DNA from: Clostridiales bacterium
Lineage (GTDB): Bacteria > Bacillota > Clostridia > Oscillospirales > CAG-272
Assembly: GCA_021202555.1 (NCBI GenBank)
Contig: JAJQCT010000007.1
Location: 47,060 to 79,377, forward strand
Direction: 5' to 3'
DNA length: 32,318 bases
This document shows, one piece after another, positions 23,131 to 30,530 of this stretch. The notes under the pieces are model-generated. The model had not been told where the DNA came from. It saw only the letters and a program-made list of their open reading frames with translations, and made no database searches. How positions within the stretch are numbered: position 1 is the stretch's first letter; every line of letters begins with the position of its first letter. Position numbers and translations under genes: made by a program.

Positions 23131-23379
23131 TTGACAAAGTGACCGTAATGTGATATCATAACATTGAACAACAAAGCATAGCTTTGTCGTTCAAGTTAGA
23201 TGAATATTGAATCCGAATCACAGATTCGCCTTCAATATTCACGGTTCACTGCTTATTTTGTGATATAATAACATTGAACAACAAAGCATAGCTTTGTCGT
23301 TCAAGTTAGATGAATATTGAATCCGAATCACAGATTCGTCTTCAATATTCACGGTACAGCACTCAATTTATAATATAAT
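23131..23379 (+). repeat. Hairpin-repeat locus 3, tandem units of 110 bp
   Basis: Unit 1: TTGACA (23131-23136), 17 bp, TGa-TATCAT (23154-23159), hairpin A (14-bp stem, ATA loop, 23164-23194), 6-nt spacer, hairpin B (19-bp stem, ACA loop, 23201-23241). Unit 2 repeats this from TGa-TATAAT (23264-23269) with hairpins at 23274-23304 and 23311-23351. The two units are almost identical over their hairpins; the one base that differs lies in the mismatched part of stem B. A last pair of overlapping TATAAT boxes (23369-23379) is the proximal promoter of the permease gene. Confidence 0.88.
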
Positions 23380-23523
23380 ATTTAGAGCAAGGGTCATGTT
23401 CGATGCTTGGTACGGAATAAATCCTCCCGCGTCGCCCGATGCGGGAGCATTTTTGCGGGCTTTCGTTGAATTGCCGTGCGTTTTGCGCGGTTTTTCATAA
23501 ATAAAAAAGCGGAGGAAGTTTTT
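23380..23523 (+). promoter_or_regulatory. Leader of the uracil permease gene with two terminator-like hairpins
   Basis: ctcccgc (23424-23430) pairs with gcgggag (23441-23447) and is followed by CATTTTT. Then ccgtgc (23474-23479) pairs with gcgcgg (23485-23490), with one G-T pair, and is followed by TTTTT. gcgggc (23455-23460) could instead pair with gcccg inside the first loop, so alternative folds exist. This is compatible with attenuation, but I see no PyrR-binding loop or known riboswitch core. Confidence 0.45.
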
Positions 23524-24885
23524 ATGAAACTTATCTACGGCGTCAAGGATAAGCCGAAGTTCGGTCAGCTTATCGTATTCGCAATTCAGCAGGTGCTTGC
23601 CATCATGGCGGCGACGCTTGCGGTTCCGATGATAGTCGGAAACGGAATGAGCCCCGCGGCGGCTCTCTTCGGCGCGGGTGTCGGTACAATTGTGTACCAG
23701 CTTTTCACAAAGTTCAGAAGCCCCGTATTTCTCGGCTCGAGCTTTGCGTTCCTCGGTTCGATGGCAATCGCCTTCGCGGGAGCGGCTACCGTTTCCGTCG
23801 GCTATGTCGGACTTATATTCGGCGCGCTCTGTGCGGCTCTCGTGTACGTCGTCATTTCTGTCGTCGTCAAATTTGCGGGCGTCGCATGGATTAACAAAAT
23901 AATGCCCGCCGTCGTAATCGGACCCACCGTCGCGATTATAGGACTTTCGCTCGCAGGCAACGCTGTCGGCGACCTTGAAACGGCAGATGCGGGCGGCTCC
24001 GTTTATGTGGCGATAATCTGCGGTCTTGTGACGCTCGCCGTTACGATGTGCTGCTCCGTTTACGGCAAGAAGATAGGAAAGCTTATCCCCTTTATTATCG
24101 GAATTGTCGCAGGATATGCGGTAGCGGCGATATTCACCGTTATAGGCAGCGCGGCAGGCGTTGACGCTTTGAAAATCATCGATTTCACACCCTTCTCCGA
24201 CCTTGTGGCTGACGGCGTGGGAATTTCCACATTTGTTTCTCTTCCCGATTTTACATTCATTGAGGCGCTCGGCGGATTTTCCGAGGTAAACGCATCATAT
24301 CTCGGCACGATAGCTGCCGCGTACATTCCCGTCGCATTTGTTGTGTTTGCGGAGCATATCGCAGACCACAAGAATCTTTCGACAATCATCGAGCATGACC
24401 TGCTTGAGGATCCGGGACTTCACAGAACGCTTCTCGGCGACGGCGTAGGCTCGTTCGCGGGCGCAATTTTCGGCGGCTGTCCGAATACAACATACGGCGA
24501 ATCCATCGGCTGCGTCGCGATTACGGGCAACGCCTCTGTCGCGACGATTTCGACCTGTGCCGTAATCTGCATGATAATCGCGTTCTTTTCACCGTTTGTG
24601 GCGTTCCTCAACACGATTCCCTCGTGCGTAATGGGCGGCGTGTGCATCGCGCTTTACGGCTTCATCGCAGTATCCGGTCTTAAGATGATACAGAAGGTTG
24701 ATCTTGAGGACAACAGGAATCTTTTCGTCGTTTCCGTCATACTCATAACGGGAATCGGCGGCATGACGCTTTCATTCGGAACAAATTCAAGCGGCGACGC
24801 GCTCATAACCATAACTGAGGTCGCGTGTGCGCTCATTCTCGGTATTCTCACAAACGCTCTTCTTTCGAGAAAGAAAAAGGACTGA
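23524..24885 (+). CDS. uraA: Uracil/xanthine permease, NCS2 family (UraA type)
   Basis: 453 residues, ~14 membrane segments. The start 'MKLIYGVKDKPKFGQLIVFAIQQVLAI'-type sequence matches UraA proteins (PKFGQL and QQVLA motifs), as do 'VFAEHIADHKNLS' (substrate Glu, TM8 region), 'DLLEDPGLHRTLLGDG' and 'GCPNTTYGESIG' (TM10, second substrate Glu). It imports uracil by proton symport; xanthine is possible in this family. The ATG at 23524 is preceded by GGAGGAAG; an upstream in-frame start (23476) would add 16 residues that lie in the leader hairpin. The gene is alone, driven by the promoters of hairpin-repeat locus 3. Confidence 0.92.
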   Translation: MKLIYGVKDKPKFGQLIVFAIQQVLAIMAATLAVPMIVGNGMSPAAALFGAGVGTIVYQLFTKFRSPVFLGSSFAFLGSMAIAFAGAATVSVGYVGLIFGALCAALVYVVISVVVKFAGVAWINKIMPAVVIGPTVAIIGLSLAGNAVGDLETADAGGSVYVAIICGLVTLAVTMCCSVYGKKIGKLIPFIIGIVAGYAVAAIFTVIGSAAGVDALKIIDFTPFSDLVADGVGISTFVSLPDFTFIEALGGFSEVNASYLGTIAAAYIPVAFVVFAEHIADHKNLSTIIEHDLLEDPGLHRTLLGDGVGSFAGAIFGGCPNTTYGESIGCVAITGNASVATISTCAVICMIIAFFSPFVAFLNTIPSCVMGGVCIALYGFIAVSGLKMIQKVDLEDNRNLFVVSVILITGIGGMTLSFGTNSSGDALITITEVACALILGILTNALLSRKKKD

Positions 24886-24922
24886 TAAGAGCGCATAATA
24901 ACGCGCATTAAGCAAAAATTAT

Positions 24923-24968
24923 CCCCGAGAACGGCGGAGTTTCGCCGCTCTCGGGGAAATTATTTTTA
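24923..24968. terminator. Bidirectional terminator between the permease and GH16 genes
   Basis: ccccgaga-acggcg pairs with cgccgctctcgggg (one bulge) around gagttt, with T-rich tracts on both sides, so it serves both converging genes. Confidence 0.9.
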
Positions 24969-24989
24969 TTTGACGAAATTCGGGGGGGA

Positions 24990-25769
24990 TTATTCGCCAC
25001 CGCGCTGCCAGACGCGCACATAGTCGCACATATATTTTGCGGGAAACGGCGTTTTATCGTCGGGTGTGCCGTCCCACCCGTCAATCGCGAGATTCAGAAT
25101 CATATACATATCGCGGCACTGAATAAGCCCCTCCTCGCCGACAAACGGATGTCCGACCGGCTTTCCGTCTATATAAAATATCATCCGTTCGCGCGTCCAG
25201 TCAAGCCCGTAGACGTGAAAGTCTGCGGAAGAATCAAAGCCAAGGTCGATTCGCTGCTCCTCGCTTTTCTCATCACGGTAATCGTTTCCGAAATGACAGT
25301 TTACCATTATGCGGTCTGTGCGCGAGCCGAGTATTTCCATCATGTCAATCTCGGGCGGCCAGCCCTCCGACAGCATCCACCACGCAGGCCACATTCCGCG
25401 TCCGCGCGGGATTTTGAGGCTCGCCTCAAAATAGCCGTATGTAAAGTGATATTTTCCGTGCGTGTTTATCGCCGCGCCGGTATAGAGCAAATCAAGCTTT
25501 TTTCCGTTGAAATTGCCGTATTTGCCAGCCGAGTCCGGGTGGCGCTTTCTCTCGCCGAGAAGCGTGAGACAGCCGTCCTTCACGATGACGTTTTCGGGGG
25601 CGCAGTACGCCGCGTGATTATGCGTATTCCCCCATGTATAGTTATAATTCCACCTTGACGTGTCGAGCTTGTCGCCGTCAAATTCCTCGTCGAATACGAG
25701 CTTATATTCATCCGTAAGATGCGCGGGGCGCGACGCCGCAGATTCAATCACGGGATATTCGATTTTCAT
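24990..25769 (-). CDS. Glycoside hydrolase family 16 (beta-glucanase/laminarinase-like), cytoplasmic
   Basis: 259 residues, essentially only the GH16 jelly-roll. The start 'EYKLVFDEEFDGDKLDTSRWNY' is the usual first strand, and the catalytic ExDxxE is 'EIDMME' with E140 (nucleophile), D142 and E145 (acid/base). 'GKYHFTYGYFEASLKIPRGRGMWPAWWML' (in family form YGYFEASLKIP, WPAWWML) precedes it. GH16 enzymes cut beta-1,3 or beta-1,3/1,4 glucans. There is no signal peptide or carbohydrate-binding module, so it would work on short imported oligosaccharides or exit by another route. Good AAAGGAAG binding site. No sugar transporter is next to it. Confidence 0.92.
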   Translation of the reverse strand: MKIEYPVIESAASRPAHLTDEYKLVFDEEFDGDKLDTSRWNYNYTWGNTHNHAAYCAPENVIVKDGCLTLLGERKRHPDSAGKYGNFNGKKLDLLYTGAAINTHGKYHFTYGYFEASLKIPRGRGMWPAWWMLSEGWPPEIDMMEILGSRTDRIMVNCHFGNDYRDEKSEEQRIDLGFDSSADFHVYGLDWTRERMIFYIDGKPVGHPFVGEEGLIQCRDMYMILNLAIDGWDGTPDDKTPFPAKYMCDYVRVWQRGGE

Positions 25770-25824
25770 ATACGAAGCTTCCTTTCACGGGTTTTCATAA
25801 AGCGGGCGCACCCGCCTTGGGTAA

Positions 25825-25853
25825 AGTATATCATAACGGGTGTGAAAATGCAA
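25825..25853 (-). promoter_or_regulatory. SigA promoter of the GH16 gene
   Basis: Minus strand TTGCAT (25853-25848), 17 bp, TGA-TATACT (-10 at 25830-25825). The -10 box lies between acccgcc/acgggtg-type inverted arms (cacccgcc at ~25809, cgggtg at ~25837), a possible operator. Confidence 0.8.
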
Positions 25854-25930
25854 GAACAAAACGGAATGCTTCCGAAACTGAATAAAAAAGTGCAAATCGG
25901 TCAGGTGTCCGCAAAACAGATTCAGAGAAA

Positions 25931-26830
25931 TTATTCGATATTCTGTCGATACAAAAGCTTGTCTTTAATATGCTCAAGGTATATGCCGGCAGTTCTCGAA
26001 AAGACCTGATACTTCTTCCACACAAAGTATAAATCCGATTCCCAGCCGGGATATACGGGCTTAAAGCACAGCCCGCTGTCCCCGGCAGTGTTTATGAGCT
26101 TGTCCAAACCGATAAGATACCCGAGTCCGCTTTTTACAAACTGCGAGGCGTTGTAGATTAAATCGTATTTCATGACAATGTTCAGCTCGTCTTCGCCCTT
26201 TTTCATCCAGCGGAACATCTCGCCTGTTTTGGATGCCTGTTGAGAGACAATGAGGCTTTTGTCCCATAAATCCTCGGCGGTTATGAAATCCCTTTCGGCA
26301 AGCTCACTGTCATTCCTCATAAGAACTCCCCATGTATCTTTCGTCGGAAGCCTGATATAGTCGTATTTTTCAAAGCCCGTCGGCTCCGCAACCAAAAGTC
26401 CGAAATCTATCAAGCCCTTGTCAAGTTTTTCAGCGACCTGTTCACCATCGCCGGCGTAGATGTGATAGTGTATGTTAGGATATGTTTTCTGCAATTCACA
26501 CGCGACCTCGGCTAAAAAAGAAATTGCCTCCGACTCTCCCGCTCCGATATAGACATCACCGTTTATATCATAATCAGAGGAAACAATTTCTTTTTTTGTC
26601 TTCTCCATCAGGTCAATCAGCTCTTCCGCACGACCGCGAAGGAGCATTCCTTCATCCGTAAGGGTTACCTTCCTGCTCCCGCGTACAAAGAGCTGTTTGC
26701 CAAGCTCATCCTCCAAATCCTTGATTGCTCTGGAAAGGGGCGGCTGGGTCATATGAAGCGTCTTTGCGGCTTTAGTTATGCTCTCTTCACGAGCAACCGC
26801 CAGAAAATATTGAAGTGACCGTATATCCAT
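25931..26830 (-). CDS. LysR-family transcriptional regulator
   Basis: 299 residues, standard length. Residues 1-60 are the LysR HTH ('MDIRSLQYFLAVAREES' start, 'SITKAAKTLHMTQPPLSRAIKDLE', 'LGKQLFVRG'), followed by the linker helix and a periplasmic-binding-type effector domain from ~90. It is divergent from the dehydrogenase/aldo-keto reductase genes at 26978, and the intergenic region holds both promoters and LysR-like motifs (tattcaa... ttgatattcaa around 26896-26920). It therefore most likely regulates those redox genes. Relatives in this position sense aldehydes or electrophiles; the effector here is unknown. Confidence 0.93.
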   Translation of the reverse strand: MDIRSLQYFLAVAREESITKAAKTLHMTQPPLSRAIKDLEDELGKQLFVRGSRKVTLTDEGMLLRGRAEELIDLMEKTKKEIVSSDYDINGDVYIGAGESEAISFLAEVACELQKTYPNIHYHIYAGDGEQVAEKLDKGLIDFGLLVAEPTGFEKYDYIRLPTKDTWGVLMRNDSELAERDFITAEDLWDKSLIVSQQASKTGEMFRWMKKGEDELNIVMKYDLIYNASQFVKSGLGYLIGLDKLINTAGDSGLCFKPVYPGWESDLYFVWKKYQVFSRTAGIYLEHIKDKLLYRQNIE

Positions 26831-26853
26831 CGCAAAACCTCCTGCCCGGTGTT

Positions 26854-26882
26854 ATTATACCACGCTGTGCTATACTTTTCAA
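26854..26882 (-). promoter_or_regulatory. SigA promoter of the LysR gene
   Basis: Minus strand TTGAAA (26882-26877), 17 bp, TGG-TATAAT (-10 at 26859-26854). Confidence 0.83.
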
Positions 26883-26909
26883 GTATAAATTGCGATATTC
26901 AATACATAT

Positions 26910-26938
26910 TTGATATTCAAGAGAAGCGGTGCTATAAT
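26910..26938 (+). promoter_or_regulatory. SigA promoter of the dehydrogenase-remnant/AKR operon, with LysR-type motif
   Basis: TTGATA (26910-26915), 17 bp, TATAAT (26933-26938). The -35 box is inside the palindrome ttga-tat-tcaa (26910-26920), and gatattcaa also occurs at 26894-26902, a direct repeat suited to LysR binding. Confidence 0.8.
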
Positions 26939-26977
26939 AATATTGACCCAAAAATTCCACAGCGGAGGTTTTAAAAG

Positions 26978-27244
26978 ATGAACGACTTTATTTTTCACAA
27001 TCCGATCAAGGTTTACTTCTGCAAGAGTTACCTAAAAAAACTGCCGGGTGAGCTTCTTGCGTTCGGCAAAAAGGTGCTGCTTCTTTACGGGGGAGGCTCT
27101 GTCAAGAAAAACGGTCTTTATGACGAAATTATTGCTCCATGCAAAGAGAACGGCGTTGAGCTGTTCGAGCTTTCCGGCGTGAAACCGAACATCCGGAGCC
27201 TTTCATCTTCGGATGCAGAAAAAATTTTGGGGATGTGCCTGTAA
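26978..27244 (+). pseudogene. Iron-containing alcohol dehydrogenase with large internal deletion
   Basis: 88 residues where ~390 are normal. The first ~70 residues are a clear N-terminus of the butanol dehydrogenase/YqhD type: 'FHNPIKVYF', 'KKVLLLYGGGSVKKNGLYDEI', 'ENGVELFELSGVKPN'. Then the sequence jumps to 'LSSSDAEKILGMCL', which looks like the extreme C-terminus of the same family (typically L..eD...Iy...L). All metal ligands and the catalytic domain are missing. GGAGG and a good promoter are intact, and the stop codon overlaps the next start (TAATG). The remnant therefore still serves as a translated leader for the gene at 27244. Confidence 0.8.
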
Positions 27245-28776
27245 TGAAAAGGGTAATCTCCATGCTTCTCTCGGCTTTGATGATATTTTCATTCTGCTGC
27301 TGCGAAAAATCCGCGCCTGATGAAGAAAGTACCGGCGATGCCGTCACTGAAGCTGCCAAAGACGCAGCCGCCTCAAATGACGACTCTTCCGAACAGGAAG
27401 AAATCACGCAGGACGGGCAGGAAGTCCCGTCCGGCGAAAGCACCGGTGGCGAAAGCACCGACAGCAAAATCCTCGTCGCCTACTTTTCATGTACCGGCAC
27501 CACAGAACAGATTGCTGAATGGATTGCGGCTGAAACAGGCGCAGATATATATGAGATAGTCGCCGCCGACCCGTATACGGATGAGGATCTGGCTTATTAT
27601 ACCGGCGGGCGCGCAGACCTTGAGCAAAGCGATGATTCCGCCCGCCCCGAAATCGACGGCGAGGTTGAGGATATATCGAAGTACAGCGTAATCTTTCTCG
27701 GCTATCCAATCTGGCACGGTCAGGCTCCTAAGATTGTTTACACGTTTTTGGAGAGCTACGACCTGTCTGATGTTACAATTATCCCCTTCTGCACTTCACA
27801 TTCAAGCGGAATAGGCTCCAGTGCCGAAAATCTGCACTCACTCTGTGATGATTCCGTCACATGGAATGACGGCAGGCGATTTTCAGGCGATACAGCCGAG
27901 GAAGATGTTATAGAATGGATTGAGAGCATAGAACTCCCCGAAAGTGAGGTTAGTGCCGTGGGCGTATTTAACTTTGAAACAAAAACCGTTCTTCTGAACA
28001 GCGGCTATGAAATTCCGATAATGGGTCTCGGAACCTACAGCCTTACGGATGAGGAATGTGCAACATCAATTTCCGCTCTTCTTGAAGCGGGCGGCAGGCT
28101 CATTGATACCGCCTATATGTATGGCAACGAAGCCGCAGTCGGTCAGGCAATACGTGATTCGGAGGTGCCGAGAGAAGAAATTTTTGTAATAACAAAGCTC
28201 TATCCGACGCAGTATTCCTATGCCGCAGAAGCAATTGACGACGCTCTTGAGCGAATGGGTCTTGATTATATCGACATGATAATTCTTCATCATCCCGGAG
28301 ACGGCGACGTTGAGGCATATCTCGCTCTTGAGCAAGCGGTTGCCGACGGGAAGGTCCACTCAATAGGGCTTTCAAACTGGTATATCGAGGAGCTTGAGGA
28401 GTTTCTGCCGCAGGTAAACATCACACCTGCCCTCATTCAGAACGAAATTCACCCATACTATCAGGAAAACGATGTAATTTCATACATTCAAAGTCTTGGA
28501 ATAGTCGTACAGGGCTGGTATCCCCTTGGAGGTCGAGGTCACACCTCGGAGCTTCTTAACGATGAGACGATAGTTGCAATCGCTGAAGCACACGGAGTTT
28601 CATCCGCACAGGTAATCCTGCGATGGAATCTGCAGAAGGGAGTAATAGTAATTCCCGGCTCAAGTGACCCCGACCATATAAGAGAAAACCTCGATTTGTT
28701 CGGATTTGAGCTGACTGACGAGGAGATGGAACAAATCAACGCGCTGGACAGAAACGAAAAGCACGATTGGTATTAA
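27244..28776 (+). CDS. Lipoprotein fusing a flavodoxin domain to an aldo/keto reductase
   Basis: 510 residues. Residues 1-20 are a signal ending in three cysteines (SFCCC), likely lipidated; an acidic linker runs to ~74. Residues 75-230 are a flavodoxin_4 domain: FMN phosphate loop 'AYFSCTGTTEQIAEWIA' and 'FLGYPIWHGQAPKIV'. Residues ~245-510 are an aldo/keto reductase with the full tetrad: D288 and Y293 in 'DTAYMYGNE', K318 in 'VITKLYP', H349 in 'ILHHPGD', plus the NADP-loop 'GVIVIPGSSDPDHIREN'. AKRs normally need cytoplasmic NADPH, so an exported one fused to flavodoxin is odd. The start ATG shares a base with the preceding stop. The gene is read on without a frameshift and ends at a terminator. 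Confidence 0.9.
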   Translation: MKRVISMLLSALMIFSFCCCEKSAPDEESTGDAVTEAAKDAAASNDDSSEQEEITQDGQEVPSGESTGGESTDSKILVAYFSCTGTTEQIAEWIAAETGADIYEIVAADPYTDEDLAYYTGGRADLEQSDDSARPEIDGEVEDISKYSVIFLGYPIWHGQAPKIVYTFLESYDLSDVTIIPFCTSHSSGIGSSAENLHSLCDDSVTWNDGRRFSGDTAEEDVIEWIESIELPESEVSAVGVFNFETKTVLLNSGYEIPIMGLGTYSLTDEECATSISALLEAGGRLIDTAYMYGNEAAVGQAIRDSEVPREEIFVITKLYPTQYSYAAEAIDDALERMGLDYIDMIILHHPGDGDVEAYLALEQAVADGKVHSIGLSNWYIEELEEFLPQVNITPALIQNEIHPYYQENDVISYIQSLGIVVQGWYPLGGRGHTSELLNDETIVAIAEAHGVSSAQVILRWNLQKGVIVIPGSSDPDHIRENLDLFGFELTDEEMEQINALDRNEKHDWY

Positions 28777-28784
28777 GCGGCATC

Positions 28785-28814
28785 AAAAAAGCGTCCCGCA
28801 CGGGACGCTTTTTT
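28785..28814. terminator. Bidirectional terminator between AKR fusion and arylsulfotransferase-like genes
   Basis: aaaaaagcgtcccg / cgggacgctttttt, a perfect 14-bp stem with a CA loop and T-runs on both strands. Confidence 0.95.
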
Positions 28815-28822
28815 ATTGCCGC

Positions 28823-30340
28823 TTATTCAAATTTGTTTGCGCAGTAAAGTCTGCGGTTGCCGTCGTCAAAGCGGAAGGTGAATGCAGCCGACATTTCGCC
28901 GTCAACCTCCGTATATTCGATAAGCGAATATTCGGGGATAAGTCCGCTGTAGTTTCCGCCGACAGCCCAGAGGTAAATTCCGTCCTCACCGTCAAGCTCT
29001 CGAATCGAGCCCATATAATTTGAGTAAAAGCCCGTCTCATACTTGGTATATTCGGTGACCTCCATCGTTTCCTCATCAACCTTCAGGCGAATGATTGAGG
29101 ACGATTCCGCCTCACCGCCAGACACCTCGTCGTTGGCGTTATTGAATATCATGTAGCTGCCGTCAGAGGTCACGATAATCGAATGCTGCTTTGAGAATAC
29201 CTGATCCTCCGTAAGCCCGAAATCGTCCTCCGAGCCGCCGCCGAGAATCCATACAAGCTCGCCCGTTTCACGGCTGATTTTTATAATCGCGTTGATGTTT
29301 CTGCACGATACGAGAAGGTTGTCATCGTTATCTATATACATCGAGTTGAAGTGCATATAGTCATAGCACGAATCCGTCGATGCAGACCATGTTACGTCCG
29401 TCGTCGCATAGAGGAATCTTTCGTAGTCCATGCTGCAAAATTCCCATATAACCTCGCCGTCCTCGATTTCTTCAATGTAAAGCACCGCGAGATACGCGCT
29501 GTTGTCAGTCGCGCCGAGCTCCTCGGGAATATCCTCGACGACAATATCGTCGTAGGATGTGAGAATGTAATGACCGTCGTCAATATAGATAAAGCCGTGC
29601 GGGTCAATCATCGCCTCCTCGCCGTCGGAGGTCTGATAATAAAGCTCGTCAATGACGTTATAGTCCTCGTCCATGACGACGACACAGCCGGGATTGATTC
29701 CGCTTATGCCCGCGAAGGAATTTTCAAGGTACTGAAGATACGTGTATCTCACCTCTCCGTCGCCGTTATACCATTTGCGGAAGTCAAGCGCGTTGTCGGA
29801 GCCGACATTCTTATAGAATATGAGATTTCCAGAGCTGTCAAGCTTGAAAATGTAGTTCGTCGATTCGTCGTAGGTCGAAAGGTAATAGTCTCCGCTTGTG
29901 AGCGATTCGCCCTCCGTCGTGTAATCGAGGAATGTCGACGGCATGACGTTGACAGTGTATGAAGCGGTGTCATCCCCGTCTGTAATTTCAATCTCGATTG
30001 TTTCGTCACGTGTTATCGCGGTAATGTCGAGCGACACGGAATCATCGACCGCCTCTCCGTTGACCGTTACCGTCTCGTCATCCTCTTTTTCAACCGTAAC
30101 CGTAATTCCGTTCTCGACGCTCAGAAGCTCAAGGTCAAGCTCTCCCGCCGTCGATAAATCAAGCTCGCGTCCGTTGATGTAAATGACGGTTTCCGCCGTC
30201 GTTCCCGATGCCGCCGATTCCTCAGTCTCGCCTGTCTCGCCGGTATCACCGGTATCATCACTCTCCTCCGAGCATCCCGTCACCGTCAGCAGTGAAGCAA
30301 GCAGCACCGCGGCAAGCAGGACAAAGATGTTTCTCTTCAT
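28823..30340 (-). CDS. Arylsulfotransferase-like (ASST) lipoprotein
   Basis: 505 residues from the ATG at 30340 (GGGGG 11 nt before it). The lipobox is 'TVTGC' with C23, followed by an acidic Thr/Gly/Glu linker. Residues ~55-130 form a beta-sandwich like the N-terminal domain of ASST; the rest is a beta-propeller with 'DYMHFNSMYIDNDDNLLVSCRNINAIIKI', 'GELVWILGGG' (HFNS, LVSCR and LGGG parts are family marks) and 'KQHSIIVTSDGSYMIFNN', where the His residues match the conserved active-site region. ASST enzymes move sulfate between phenolic compounds outside the cell. Which His is catalytic cannot be fixed without an alignment. It stands alone. Confidence 0.82.
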   Translation of the reverse strand: MKRNIFVLLAAVLLASLLTVTGCSEESDDTGDTGETGETEESAASGTTAETVIYINGRELDLSTAGELDLELLSVENGITVTVEKEDDETVTVNGEAVDDSVSLDITAITRDETIEIEITDGDDTASYTVNVMPSTFLDYTTEGESLTSGDYYLSTYDESTNYIFKLDSSGNLIFYKNVGSDNALDFRKWYNGDGEVRYTYLQYLENSFAGISGINPGCVVVMDEDYNVIDELYYQTSDGEEAMIDPHGFIYIDDGHYILTSYDDIVVEDIPEELGATDNSAYLAVLYIEEIEDGEVIWEFCSMDYERFLYATTDVTWSASTDSCYDYMHFNSMYIDNDDNLLVSCRNINAIIKISRETGELVWILGGGSEDDFGLTEDQVFSKQHSIIVTSDGSYMIFNNANDEVSGGEAESSSIIRLKVDEETMEVTEYTKYETGFYSNYMGSIRELDGEDGIYLWAVGGNYSGLIPEYSLIEYTEVDGEMSAAFTFRFDDGNRRLYCANKFE

Positions 30341-30495
30341 TCGCAAAATTTCCCCCATTTTTTTATTTGCGGGGACAAGGCTATGAGGCACCGTCCCCCG
30401 CATGACTATATTTTATACGATTTTCCTTGTCGTTTTACGACGATAACGAAAAAAACGGCTGGAAATACGGTGTATTTTGCGTGAAGAAGACAGAG

Positions 30496-30524
30496 AAAAT
30501 CCCCCGCGCGGTCGGTGCGGGGGG
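30496..30524 (-). terminator. Terminator of murC
   Basis: Minus strand cccccgc / gcggggg stem with a 9-nt loop followed by aTTTTc. Confidence 0.8.
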
Positions 30525-30530
30525 AAAAGC

